Position numbers and translations under genes: made by a program. From Neobacillus sp. PS3-12 (GTDB lineage Bacteria; Bacillota; Bacilli; Bacillales; Cytobacillaceae), in contig NZ_CP133268.1 of assembly GCF_030915385.1 (NCBI RefSeq), positions 4,500,001 through 4,564,000 on the forward strand: a DNA stretch of 64,000 bases. Direction: 5' to 3'. Below are positions 19,561-28,982 of this stretch, piece by piece. The notes beneath the pieces are model-generated. The model ran no database searches and was not told the origin of the DNA. It was given only the letters and a program-made list of their open reading frames with translations. Numbering within the stretch: position 1 is the stretch's first letter; every line of letters begins with the position of its first letter.

Positions 19561-19776
19561 CTTCTTTTGATTTTTTTTTGAAATGGATACGATACGAGTA
19601 AATACAGTATTGGATTGAGTTGTTAATTGGTTTTCGTTTGATTTGAAACAAAAATAAGTAACAAAATTAAAAAAATTTAACATCATTCATTCCAACACTC
19701 CTTTCAAAAAAATTTCGCACCATTCAGAAAAAAATTATTGCGCACCCTAAAATTCTTTATTATGAAAAAGAAAGCG

Positions 19777-19846
19777 ATTCGTAGAAATGGGATTCCACGA
19801 ATACATATGGAAATGTCTGGTAATAATAATACCAGGCGTTTTTTTT
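19777..19846 (+). promoter_or_regulatory. Structured leader ending in a terminator, upstream of the recombinase trio
   Basis: A first stem is ATTCGTAGAA/TTCCACGAAT (19777-19786/19793-19802, one mismatch). A second is CTGGTA/TACCAG (19817-19822/19830-19835), followed by GCG and eight T. This looks like a leader or small RNA ending in a Rho-independent terminator about 95 bp before the trio. It matches no riboswitch class that I can name. It could also be a recombinase binding site. Confidence 0.55.
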
Positions 19847-19940
19847 GCCTAAAAATTGTTAGTAACTAATTCCCCTAAATACTTATTACATCCATTTTAT
19901 CAGACATTGGAGAATACCGGGGAATATTTTGGAGGTGAAT

Positions 19941-21263
19941 GTGTTGACTTTAGCAAAAGATTACAGGAAACAAGAGATCCCACCCAGTACAAATATTGAG
20001 AACAGTTTAGTTCATGAATTTATCCTTCAATTTCCAGTATTAAGTTCAAATATTAAAACCTATTATGTGAATATTTTAGTTGACTTTTTTTTATTTTCTG
20101 GAAAGGAATGGACTGATTTATCAGTTGAGCAATCTCAGGGATATTTGGAGTATTTAGAAAGAGTAAATACGTATAAAGAAAATTCCAAATCAAAACTTAA
20201 TAAAAAGGTAAAAATTATCTTTCAATTTCTAAGCTTTTTACACAAAGAAAATGTCGTCGACTTAGAATTTGTGGCTCCATTTAAAGAGTATTTAGACGAT
20301 CAAATTTCATCCAATAGTAAAAGTAAGCCAAGAATGAGAAAAGAAGAAACATCCAGGGAGATAAATCTTTCAGAGATCATAAGTGAATTTCTTGTGTTTC
20401 TGGAAAATAGCAGATATTCCTGTGTCGGATTATATAAAAAACGAATAGTATTATTTCAACAATTTATAGAAAGCAATGGTGAAAATATAAACGTTTTTTT
20501 GGAAGAGAATAAGGAGAAGTTATTATATGAACAAATTGGTAAATATGAGAACATGCTCTCTTCTAGGGTCTCAAGAGAAGAAATTACATTAGCCACAGCA
20601 ACTATCTATCTTAGAACAGTTCAATTATTTGTTAAATATTTATCGAGTAAAAGCTTAGTTAGCAAGAAATACACTATTCCCATTCACTTACGTGGAAGAG
20701 CAAAACGGGCAAATGAGTATGTTCCAAAAGAGAGGATCATTGAATTGATGAATGCGATATATGATTATTCCAATCATGTTATACGTGATTTATCGATTTT
20801 CTTAATCATTGTAGATACAGGGTGTAGACCCAAAGAGGTTTGCAATTTAACTCTTCAGGATGTCGACAAAATTGAAAGAACTCTATCTTTCGAGTGTAGG
20901 AAGACAGAAAGAAGAAAAGTAAAGATTAGCAGTGAAGTAATGGAAGTAATAAAGGATTACCAGAAAATAAGAAGTAAATATGATCCAAAAACGGAACATT
21001 TATTTATCAATTGTAGCGGAGACACTATTACGTCAAGCTATATTAACATAATCTTTTATCAAGCAAATCAAAAAGCATTTGGAGAATCTCTATATACAGC
21101 AAAAGCATTTCGGCATACTTATATTACAAATGCACTAGAAGAGCATAGTTTTGAAAGGGTTTCCAATGCTATTGGTCATAAAGATTGGAAATCTACCTAC
21201 TATTATTACAATCGATCTAACAAGCGGTTATTAGCTAACACTTTAAATAAAAGTCCATTATAA
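19941..21263 (+). CDS. Tyrosine recombinase A of a recombinase trio
   Basis: About 440 residues. A long N-terminal region carries two SAM-like core-binding segments (near 25-110 and 150-240), and a catalytic domain follows. The first catalytic Arg is R296 in DTGCRPKEVCNL, the second is in KAFRHTYIT (the usual preceding His is replaced by Ala), then GHKDWKSTYYYY with the nucleophile Tyr. GGAGGTG at 19932-19938 supports GTG 19941 or TTG 19944 as start. It is 15 bp from the next recombinase. Three adjacent recombinases define 'recombinase in trio' (RIT) elements; Tn554-type elements pair two. Confidence 0.85.
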   Translation: MLTLAKDYRKQEIPPSTNIENSLVHEFILQFPVLSSNIKTYYVNILVDFFLFSGKEWTDLSVEQSQGYLEYLERVNTYKENSKSKLNKKVKIIFQFLSFLHKENVVDLEFVAPFKEYLDDQISSNSKSKPRMRKEETSREINLSEIISEFLVFLENSRYSCVGLYKKRIVLFQQFIESNGENINVFLEENKEKLLYEQIGKYENMLSSRVSREEITLATATIYLRTVQLFVKYLSSKSLVSKKYTIPIHLRGRAKRANEYVPKERIIELMNAIYDYSNHVIRDLSIFLIIVDTGCRPKEVCNLTLQDVDKIERTLSFECRKTERRKVKISSEVMEVIKDYQKIRSKYDPKTEHLFINCSGDTITSSYINIIFYQANQKAFGESLYTAKAFRHTYITNALEEHSFERVSNAIGHKDWKSTYYYYNRSNKRLLANTLNKSPL

Positions 21264-21278
21264 GAAAAGAGGAACGAT

Positions 21279-22355
21279 ATGCCCATAAAAGTACAAACAA
21301 ACATTGATTATGAGGCTCTATGCAAAGAATTAGGTGTTACAATTGATGAACTTATTCACCTTGTAAAAAATAAAGACCAACATTTATCTGGATCTATAGA
21401 AAAAGTATCTCTAATTCAAGTTATTGGAGAATATATTGAGAATCTTAAAAAGCTGGAAACAAAAAGCCGTAGGAGTAATAACACGTTAGTCACGTACTTA
21501 AATTTTTTGGAAAGGGTAAAATCCTTTGTGAATAAAAAAAGTCCAGATATAACAATATCTGAAATAAATGAAGATATGATATTTGAAATATTAGAGAAAT
21601 GTCGTCCAAGAAAAAATACCAAATTGTCAACAAATACTGTAAATAAATATATGGCAATTATTCGAAGTATGTTAGGTTATGCGTTTGAACATGGATATAC
21701 CGAAAAAGACTTAAGATATAAATTTTCTCTAAAGTCGATCTCGACATTACCACGATATTTAAACGATGAGCAAATAGAAAAAGTGCTTAAAGGAGCTCTT
21801 CAGAAAACATATGGTTACCGTAAAAGAGCGATGATTTTATTTTTATTAGGAACGGGCTGCCGAGTTAGTGAGCTCACCAATATAAGGGTAAGTGATTTTA
21901 TTGTAGATGAAAATCTCATTTTTATCCGAAATGGGAAAGGAAATAAAGAGCGATACATTCCTATGTTTAAGAAAGTAAAAAAAGGTATTTTACATTATTT
22001 AAAACTGAGTGGAGTAACAGAATGGAGATCCGATATAAAAGGGTATCTTTTTTGCCAAGATGATGGACTAATAAGAGAGAAAAAGGTGTTAGATCGCAGT
22101 GTCCAACTTTTAGTCCGAGACTTATTTGACTCCATTGGCTTAGGAAATGATTTTACTGTTCACTCTTTTCGGCACACTTTTGCTGTTAAATGTTTGAAAT
22201 CAGGGATTAAAGAGCAATACTTGATGCAAATGCTTGGTCATGAAGACCCTAAAACAACATCTATTTACACGAAACTTCTTCCACAAGATTTGAAAGATGA
22301 AGTAATGAAATTTTATCCATTCCCTTTTGAGGAGCTTTTAGATGAATTGATTTAA
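21279..22355 (+). CDS. Tyrosine recombinase B of a recombinase trio (XerC/D-like)
   Basis: The 358-residue protein has an N-terminal SAM-like domain (about 45-145) and a complete catalytic domain: Arg in GTGCRVSELTNIRV, Lys in NGKGNKERYIP, HSFRHTFAV, GHEDPKTTSIY with the nucleophile Tyr. All six family positions look intact, so it should be active. The ribosome site AAGAGGA precedes the ATG. It sits 11 bp before the third recombinase, so all three are likely made from one transcript. Confidence 0.93.
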   Translation: MPIKVQTNIDYEALCKELGVTIDELIHLVKNKDQHLSGSIEKVSLIQVIGEYIENLKKLETKSRRSNNTLVTYLNFLERVKSFVNKKSPDITISEINEDMIFEILEKCRPRKNTKLSTNTVNKYMAIIRSMLGYAFEHGYTEKDLRYKFSLKSISTLPRYLNDEQIEKVLKGALQKTYGYRKRAMILFLLGTGCRVSELTNIRVSDFIVDENLIFIRNGKGNKERYIPMFKKVKKGILHYLKLSGVTEWRSDIKGYLFCQDDGLIREKKVLDRSVQLLVRDLFDSIGLGNDFTVHSFRHTFAVKCLKSGIKEQYLMQMLGHEDPKTTSIYTKLLPQDLKDEVMKFYPFPFEELLDELI

Positions 22356-22366
22356 CGGAGGTTTGT

Positions 22367-23335
22367 ATGAAAAATCTTATAGAAGAAATTAATCTTTATC
22401 ATAAGCATTCTTCTTATTCCAGTAACTATAAGAACAAGTGCAAAAAAAGGCTAGATGATTTTTTATGTTATTTAGCCAAGGAAACAAGTGCATCTCCTGA
22501 AGAGGTGCACTTGGAGAAAATTTACGAAAAGGTAAACAATGGGAAGACATATTTTTTTTATAGCCTAGATGTATCATTAATTGATCAGTATTTTCTAGAC
22601 CATCTTCATAAAAGTTATAATTGGTTAGATGATTCTAAGCGTGCTCTTCAAAGCTTCTTTTTATATCTATATAGGAAATATGATTTCCCCATTCTTACAG
22701 ATGAGATGAATTTTAATATAGAAGATCATAAACAAAAACCTCAAAAAAAGGAAAAGTATGTTCCAACAAGGCATGATTTACTTAAATTTTTACAGAGCCT
22801 AATCAAAAAAAGTTCTTATTTAGAAAGAGATTTATTATTTTTCTTATTATTAATGACAACAGGAAGTCGTTCTTCAGAAATATTAAACACAAAGGTAAAT
22901 GAAATTGATTTTGTTAATGAAACAATTTACAGAAAGCAAACAAAAAATAAGACAAGTAAATTCATTGTTTTAAGAGCTGGTTTCGGCAAAGTACTTCAAA
23001 AATATGTTGCAGTGTTTAATTTAAAAGATGACGACTATTTAATTAATCATAAGGGTAAGAAAATGAATATTAATGAGTTTCAGGAAGCGTTTGAATTTTT
23101 TTTACAGGATGCCAATTTACCTTTTTCTACCCTTCACAAATTAAGGCATTCATTTGCAACAATGATGGCTGAAAGTGGAGCCGGAATTTTTGTAATCCAA
23201 CAATTATTAGGACATAAAAAAATACATTCTACTAAAACTTATATAGGCCCTAATTATATAAGGAATAATGGAATGGAATTACAAGTGAACAAAGAGGTTT
23301 ATAAACATATAAAGTTACGGTCTAGTAAAAATTAA
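22367..23335 (+). CDS. Tyrosine recombinase C of a recombinase trio
   Basis: The 322-residue protein has a core-binding domain (about 1-120) and a catalytic domain with Arg in TTGSRSSEILN, Lys in QTKNKTSKFI, HKLRHSFATMMAESG, GHKKIHSTKTY with the nucleophile Tyr. A, B and C are clearly different proteins rather than recent duplicates. The first repeat of the downstream array begins about 300 bp past its stop, which makes this operon the natural candidate for assembling or moving the array. Confidence 0.92.
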   Translation: MKNLIEEINLYHKHSSYSSNYKNKCKKRLDDFLCYLAKETSASPEEVHLEKIYEKVNNGKTYFFYSLDVSLIDQYFLDHLHKSYNWLDDSKRALQSFFLYLYRKYDFPILTDEMNFNIEDHKQKPQKKEKYVPTRHDLLKFLQSLIKKSSYLERDLLFFLLLMTTGSRSSEILNTKVNEIDFVNETIYRKQTKNKTSKFIVLRAGFGKVLQKYVAVFNLKDDDYLINHKGKKMNINEFQEAFEFFLQDANLPFSTLHKLRHSFATMMAESGAGIFVIQQLLGHKKIHSTKTYIGPNYIRNNGMELQVNKEVYKHIKLRSSKN

Positions 23336-23528
23336 ATAAGGTATTTCAGAAGATGTTATTTTATAACTTAATGTAAGGTTCATCAAATTATATTTTGTTT
23401 TATATTATTAAGTTCCTCACTCTTCAGATTTTGATTAAAACACTGAAGAAGGAGGAAAGATGGGATAGGTAATACTTTAGATAAGAAATAGGAGTAACTT
23501 ACATTTTGTTATGAAAGAAAAAGTTAAA

Positions 23529-23562
23529 AAAGGTTCAAACAAACTGGTGTTTGTACCTTTTT
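23529..23562 (+). terminator. Terminator of the recombinase trio
   Basis: AGGTTCAAACA and TGTTTGTACCT pair with one mismatch and are followed by TTTTT. The region 23336-23528 shows no gene. Confidence 0.85.
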
Positions 23563-23640
23563 ACATTTAATATCACTTTTTCTGAATTCGTTGTTCCTGT
23601 TTAAAAAGGGTACACCACATTTAAAACTACATTCGGATTG

Positions 23641-23742
23641 TTCCATTAAAGGGCCATTTAATGGAATAACTTACTTTAAAGAAAACTGGATATTTATGTT
23701 GAAATACAGACAAATTGTGAAATATTGAACTTAAACTAACGT
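23641..23742 (+). repeat. Array repeat, copy 1
   Basis: TTCCATTAAA-GGGCCA-TTTAATGGAA (23641-23666) is a perfect 10-bp inverted repeat. It is followed by the GGAATAAC..TTTAAAGAAAA.TGG stretch and the ATTGTGAAATATTGAAC (23714-23730) and TTAAACTAACG part. It is the first copy after the trio. Confidence 0.8.
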
Positions 23743-23899
23743 GATATTTAGCTTTGTAGTTAATGCGGCCTTCTCTTGTGTTTTAGTCTGATAGAACGAA
23801 GATAGAGAAGTACGATATGGGATTGATTCAATGGCAATAGTGGAAGAAAAATTATAAAGTAATCAAACCTTTTTTATAAAAGTAGTCATTATATAGATA

Positions 23900-23940
23900 C
23901 GAGTATGTTTTGATGATTCTTTTCAAAACATACTCTTTAA
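23900..23940. terminator. Terminator-like hairpin downstream of the helicase gene
   Basis: GAGTATGTTTTG and CAAAACATACTC form a perfect 12-bp stem with T-rich and A-rich flanks. The rest of 23743-24086 shows no gene. Confidence 0.75.
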
Positions 23941-24086
23941 ATTTGTTCTTAATTATATTTAATCATACCTAAGCTAAATAAAAGTTATTCAGAATCGAAC
24001 TATCATAGAAATTTTCAGTATCAGCTTGGATATAGTTAATAATGATTGTGAAGAAAATTTGCCAATTTAATTATCAATTACTGATT

Positions 24087-25109
24087 CTAATTCAATATTT
24101 TGTAATTAGATGGAATATCTTTTTCTTTTATAAACCATAAATCTCCGCTAGTTCTAGTACAAGCAACGTAAAATTTACAAAGAGTTTGAGGGGCTAATTC
24201 GCTTAATTCATTCTTTTCGTATTTTTTATATGTAGTATCATTCAATACTATACAAACATGTTTAAAGGTCATTCCTTTAGAATTTCCCCAATTATCACCA
24301 TTCAAATAAAATTTTTTTGAGTTCTGATAGAAAAGTTTTTTTATTTCATTATTCTCAAGAATGCGCTTAATATCCTCAGTGTTTGTTATTATACCAATCT
24401 CAGAGGAATTACTATTAGCTGATTCTATATCTATACCTATTTTTTCTTTAATAAAATTACAAACGGTTAAAGTACATCTATAACTATTAATTAAAGTTGT
24501 TGTATCAAAAATATATCCTTCTCCTTCAATTACTTCTTTATAAACTGAAAAGTCTTTATATAAGTTTTTTAAATGATTCCCTCGTCTACTTGAGGCAAAG
24601 GTAGATTGAAAAAAATCTCCGACTAATGTAACTGGAATTTTTAAATCTGACAAGGATAACATCCATTTAAAATCATCAGAAGCTAAATCCTGCATTTCAT
24701 CAATAAAAACTTCATCAAAGTATCTGTCCATCCTTTGTTTAAAGTCAGATAAGTTCTCCAGGATATATTTAGCCATTCTGTTAGCATAAATTTTACTTTT
24801 ATCATTAGTAAATGCACTAGGATTTCTGAAATTTGGAATTTCATAACATATATTTCTTATAGCAAACGGACATAGAGGTTTTATAATAAATTTTAATAAA
24901 AACTCAAAATATCCATATATAAATATATTGGGTGGTAGATATCCAAATTTATTAATTACCTTTTGTTTTAGATTTTCTTGATTTGCCGTAGTATATGTAA
25001 TAATTAAACTTCTATTAGTATCAATTGATAATTGATCAATTATATAACTTGTTTTACCAGAGCCGGCCACTGCATTTAGAACTCTTTTATTAATTAATTC
25101 GATATCCAT
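24087..25109 (-). CDS. UvrD/PcrA-type helicase, Gabija GajB-like
   Basis: The 340-residue superfamily 1 helicase has Walker A NAVAGSGKTSYI, motif II EVFIDEMQDLASDDF, motif III TLVGDFFQSTF, a NSYRC motif IV-like box and motif VI KFYVACTRTSGDLW. It is shorter than full UvrD (about 700) and than GajB (about 490), lacking much of the 1B/2B insertions. It overlaps the OLD nuclease gene by 16 bp, so the pair is co-translated. OLD nuclease plus UvrD helicase is the class 2 OLD/Gabija anti-phage arrangement; the exact subtype is uncertain. Confidence 0.8.
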   Translation of the reverse strand: MDIELINKRVLNAVAGSGKTSYIIDQLSIDTNRSLIITYTTANQENLKQKVINKFGYLPPNIFIYGYFEFLLKFIIKPLCPFAIRNICYEIPNFRNPSAFTNDKSKIYANRMAKYILENLSDFKQRMDRYFDEVFIDEMQDLASDDFKWMLSLSDLKIPVTLVGDFFQSTFASSRRGNHLKNLYKDFSVYKEVIEGEGYIFDTTTLINSYRCTLTVCNFIKEKIGIDIESANSNSSEIGIITNTEDIKRILENNEIKKLFYQNSKKFYLNGDNWGNSKGMTFKHVCIVLNDTTYKKYEKNELSELAPQTLCKFYVACTRTSGDLWFIKEKDIPSNYKILN

Positions 25110-26689
25110 TGAATAGCTTCCTCAATATAAGTAGGTATTATAAATTTGTCTAAATTCGTTTCTGGATTTTTATTGGTAAACAAGCATAATAATCGGAAAG
25201 CTGATTCAGCCTTATTGCTTAACATGTAATTTTGTACACCATTGTTCATATGATCATTTGCTAAATAAGTATCTATAAATGATTGGTTATTTTCATATAA
25301 ACAAACTTCGAATGTATATTTTAAGTCATCATTATCTGCGTAAATCTTAATATAATCTGATATATATCCAGCATAGTTCTTAGTTATATTATTTTCATAT
25401 TCATGGTCATTATCTGTAATAACTGCAACTTTTTTATTTAAAATTTTGGCAATTTCTAAATATCGTTTAAATGTCTTACCTCCACAGGAGACAATTGTTA
25501 CATCATCATTATAGGGTTCTTTTTCTTTAAGATATTTATAAAATTCATGTAACAAAATGTATTCAGCATCTCCTTCTACTAAAATAGCCCTTTTTGAAAG
25601 AATAAAATTCAAAACATTGTTATCTGGAGCCTTTTCAAAAAATTTCGCCGTTTCTAATTCAAGTTCTTCTAATTTTGTTACGCTATTTTCAGAAAAAAAT
25701 ACAGCGTTCTGCAAATCTAATCTAGAAACAATCATATTGCTATGTGTTGCGATAAATGTTTGTTTTTCATCACCTGTAGCAATAATTTTATCAATCAGTT
25801 TATGCATATTTAGGTAACTTAAATGATTTTCTGGTTCTTCAATTAATATAACTTTTGAATCTTCAGAGGAATTAGTAAGCAAAAATTCGGTATTAATAAA
25901 AGTTTTTTCCCCTTGCCCTAAGTTTTGGATAAGAATACCTCCTTTTTCTACAGTAATATTTTCTTGAAAGCTATTTTCGCTATGGGTGTTTAGTTTAATT
26001 TTTATATCATCTGTCATTTCTATAGCGAAATCGGTATATAGACTGTCTGAAAACTGTTGTGTTGTTTCTCTAAATCTATTATTAATTCTATGTCTCAAAG
26101 ATTGATCTGTTTTACTTTCATATATACGATTAATATAATCTTTCATCGCATAGTTTGAATTAACTTGTGAACTATCTAGATATGAATGCTTTATGTAATT
26201 CGGATACTTCCTATAACTACTATATGCCCGGTCAGAAAAAGTATTAAATTCAACACTGTAATATTCAAATGGAAAAACGCTTGTTTTTTCGAGAGACTCT
26301 TTTATTAATTCTGAAAAATCATCATTCGGGCATATCCGCATCATTAAACCGTTCTTTTCAGTATTTGAAGAATTTTTCTTTCCATTTATTTCATGATTAC
26401 TTACTTCGTCACTTATAAACACTTCAACTTCAACTATGGGTAAATCTTTATATCTTTTCGCCCCATTCATAAATTCATTTATGGCTTGAATATTAAAAAG
26501 AGTATGTAGACCTAATTTTTCAATAAAAGAATAGCTGCCACTTAAAACACAGGATATGGCTAATAATACAGATGATTTCCCTACACCATTTTCTCCAATT
26601 AAGATATTTCTACCCTTGTTAACATGTATTGATGTTTCTTTAAATTTTTTAAAATTATGCAGTCGTATTTTTTCTATCAATCGTATCAC
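25094..26689 (-). CDS. OLD-family ATPase with TOPRIM nuclease domain, Gabija GajA-like
   Basis: About 530 residues. The ABC-type ATPase has Walker A LIGENGVGKSSVLL (near residue 33), a signature-like GQGEKTF and Walker B KVILIEEPENHLS. The C-terminal TOPRIM domain shows the catalytic Glu in ILVEGDAEYILLHEF and the DxD in AVITDNDHEYEN. OLD nucleases cut DNA, and GajA does so when phage deplete nucleotides. GTG 26689 or TTG 26680 can start translation; AGGAG lies before the TTG. It is divergent from the PIN-domain gene. Confidence 0.85.
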   Translation of the reverse strand: MIRLIEKIRLHNFKKFKETSIHVNKGRNILIGENGVGKSSVLLAISCVLSGSYSFIEKLGLHTLFNIQAINEFMNGAKRYKDLPIVEVEVFISDEVSNHEINGKKNSSNTEKNGLMMRICPNDDFSELIKESLEKTSVFPFEYYSVEFNTFSDRAYSSYRKYPNYIKHSYLDSSQVNSNYAMKDYINRIYESKTDQSLRHRINNRFRETTQQFSDSLYTDFAIEMTDDIKIKLNTHSENSFQENITVEKGGILIQNLGQGEKTFINTEFLLTNSSEDSKVILIEEPENHLSYLNMHKLIDKIIATGDEKQTFIATHSNMIVSRLDLQNAVFFSENSVTKLEELELETAKFFEKAPDNNVLNFILSKRAILVEGDAEYILLHEFYKYLKEKEPYNDDVTIVSCGGKTFKRYLEIAKILNKKVAVITDNDHEYENNITKNYAGYISDYIKIYADNDDLKYTFEVCLYENNQSFIDTYLANDHMNNGVQNYMLSNKAESAFRLLCLFTNKNPETNLDKFIIPTYIEEAIQWISN

Positions 26690-27082
26690 TCCTATTTTTT
26701 TAGCATAATAATAATCCTCGACTTTATATTAATTTAAAACAATTACGAAATAAACAAATTTTATGGTAAAATTTTCACAGACCACCAATTTTTATAGTAC
26801 TTACAGAATATAATCCCACAGTGTAATAATAAGTGTTATTTATCAATGTAAACCCTGCTATCCATTAATTTAAAACATAGGGTCAAGTTGAATTCAGTTC
26901 ACACTAACACTAAAATGATGTAAATGTTGGATGCTATTCTAATATATATGTGGTAATTAATGGTACACTAATCTAGTGTATATGAGATGGTGGTTAAGAG
27001 AATGGTGATAGGTGCAATTTCAGATATACAATAAAATTGTTTTTTATTCATTCATTCATTTTTAACAGTAAAGGGAGTTATT
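26690..27082. other. Divergent intergenic region, no gene seen
   Basis: AT-rich DNA between the OLD nuclease gene and the divergent PIN gene. It has no copy of the array repeat, so the helicase, nuclease and PIN genes lie in one inter-repeat segment. Several TATAAT-like hexamers are present but I cannot pick one promoter. Confidence 0.5.
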
Positions 27083-28126
27083 ATGAAGAAAATAATATTT
27101 GACACTAATATGCTCTATAATTATCTGGAAATTAGAGGTAATACCGTTGGTCGAGGCCATTTAATAAATATTATAAATAAGTATGATACATATGTAACTT
27201 CGGTTAGCCTTGTCGAATCAATAGTTAGCTTTAAACATGACTTTATTACAATAAAAAAAATCATTGAAACTATTGGGGAAGATTTCACTTTTATTAATAT
27301 TGGGCTTATGCCTGTTGAAGATGAAACTATCTATTTAATAAAAAATAGTAAATCACTTACACAAATATCGAATTTGATTAGAGAAATTGAAGAAATGAAA
27401 ATAAAAAAAGAAGCAGAGTTTTCAAGACTGTTTTTTTACTCTGTTTTAACGGTATTATCTTGGTGTATTATTGAAATTAACAAAGAAGAATTAGAAGCTT
27501 CAGGTAAAATAGGTGGTGTTATTCAACATTTTAACGCGGCACTACACGGAAATCTTAATTATATTCTTGAACAATATAGAGGTTATTTAGAAAAGGGCTA
27601 TGTTGAAAAAGCACCTCAAAAAAGAATGAAAAAAGTATATGAGATTGACATTAAACTGTTTATGCGGCTTTGTATAGCCTTGTATTATAACGTTATTAAT
27701 GATTTTAGTATAATAGATATGTCCAAAAATAATCAAAAACAACTTGACTCTATTTTCGATGCTTTGGATACAGATAAATTATTAAAAAAAATCAATATAA
27801 AAGGAATTTCAAATACCTTTAATGGACCAAAATTGAAATCAATTATTGATAATACTTTGAATGATTTAAAAGAGATATATAGTGATGATACAATGTTTAG
27901 CGGTATGGAAATGGTAGTAGATTATTTTATTAGGAAGGTAAGAAAAATAATATTGAATGGTGCAAAATTTAAAACTAATGACATTTCTGATATGTTAATT
28001 TTATCTTCAATATATGCTTTTAAAGAAGATGAGGTAATATTATTAACACATGATAAAGACATAAAATCATTTTTAAAGGATACTAAAAACGATAGTTTAG
28101 AATTTATGAATAGCTATAATGTTTAA
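27083..28126 (+). CDS. PIN-domain protein, putative ribonuclease
   Basis: The 347-residue protein has an N-terminal PIN start (KIIFDTNMLYNYLE with the first catalytic Asp, then SLVESIVSF with an acidic residue). The remaining acidic residues come near the C-terminus (NDISDMLILSS and LLTHDKDIKSFL). A long helical insertion of about 220 residues separates the halves. PIN domains are metal-dependent RNases common in toxins and defence. AAAGGGAG precedes the ATG. It shares a repeat-bounded segment with the OLD/UvrD pair, so a joint role is possible but unproven. Confidence 0.75.
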   Translation: MKKIIFDTNMLYNYLEIRGNTVGRGHLINIINKYDTYVTSVSLVESIVSFKHDFITIKKIIETIGEDFTFINIGLMPVEDETIYLIKNSKSLTQISNLIREIEEMKIKKEAEFSRLFFYSVLTVLSWCIIEINKEELEASGKIGGVIQHFNAALHGNLNYILEQYRGYLEKGYVEKAPQKRMKKVYEIDIKLFMRLCIALYYNVINDFSIIDMSKNNQKQLDSIFDALDTDKLLKKINIKGISNTFNGPKLKSIIDNTLNDLKEIYSDDTMFSGMEMVVDYFIRKVRKIILNGAKFKTNDISDMLILSSIYAFKEDEVILLTHDKDIKSFLKDTKNDSLEFMNSYNV

Positions 28127-28172
28127 TGGTGCTTAATTTACATTTTATAATTTTTTTAGGTGCTTTAAGGGG

Positions 28173-28310
28173 AATCGAAAGGGCGCATTTCTTGAATAAG
28201 AAGGCGTCTTTTTGTATTGTACTGAATTCTGGAACAACACTTAATAGGGATTGGAGTTATATTAAGGTGTAAAAGAGATTGTGAAGGATTACACTTAAAC
28301 AAACGGATGC
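28173..28310 (+). repeat. Array repeat, copy 2
   Basis: AATCGAAAGGGCGC core, GGCGCATTTCTT..AAGAAGGCGTC stem with TTTTTG, CTGGAACAAC, then ATTGTGAAGGATTACACTT and AAACAAACGG. This is the most complete two-part layout after the PIN gene. Confidence 0.75.
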
Positions 28311-28338
28311 ATTACTTAAAGATTGGAGGTGCCTTTTT

Positions 28339-28614
28339 ATGAATAAAAAAATTTTTATTTGATATGTAGGGGATTCTCGGATTCACGCCAGTAAAATAAA
28401 TCATGAAAAATGGGATGGTATTCAATTAGATTTTTTATTAATAACTCCTGAAGGAGAAACAATCTTTACCAGCTTTTATAATGTAAAGTCAATAAAATCA
28501 AATAACCAAATTGGTATGAAAATTTATGCATTGAGTGAAATGGAGGATATAGATCCATATAGGAAGTTTATTTTTGCTAATTGGGACGAAGATGATGATA
28601 CAATTCTAGAATGA
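28339..28614 (+). pseudogene. Small protein frame interrupted by an in-frame UGA at codon 8
   Basis: ATG 28339 follows TTGGAGGTG. The frame reads MNKKIFI, a TGA at 28360-28362, then YVGDSRIHASKINHEKWDG and on without a stop to 28614 (DEDDDTILE). Everything downstream looks like normal protein, so the UGA is either a nonsense change (TGG to TGA is one step) or a recoded codon in a genome with tRNA-Sec. I see no convincing SECIS hairpin directly after it. I do not recognise the family. Confidence 0.5.
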
Positions 28615-28982
28615 GTGCTTTAGTGAAAAAAGAATTAATTGATTTTAAAGATTGAGACCATGTTTTAGTTATTCCATTATAAGGCGCAATAAGATATAAA
28701 ATTAAATTGCTTAAAATATACAAGTTTTTATACATTATTTGCGTATTTTACCTTTTTTCATTCAAAAAGGATACTGCTATTAACAGTATTTTATAATTGC
28801 AAAATACAAAGTTATTTACTCAAATCATCATTTGAATAATTGAATGGTATCTTACATAAATACTACATTCGCCAAGTTGTGAAATCCCTTTTGATTTTTT
28901 GATGAACCCAGCCGCCTTATTATTGTTTGCTATAATAGAAATAGTTAATAGAAAATGAATAATAAGTGGGGATCTTAAGAGT
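28615..28982. other. Intergenic region, no gene seen
   Basis: AT-rich stretch. ATTCCATTATAAGGCGCAAT near 28672-28691 may be a decayed array repeat. TATAAT at 28931-28936 is a likely -10 box for the next gene. Confidence 0.4.

Noticed and set aside
28360-28410. SECIS element after the in-frame UGA
   Set aside because: GGATTC occurs twice as a direct, not inverted, repeat. I could not draw a bacterial SECIS stem with the expected apical loop.
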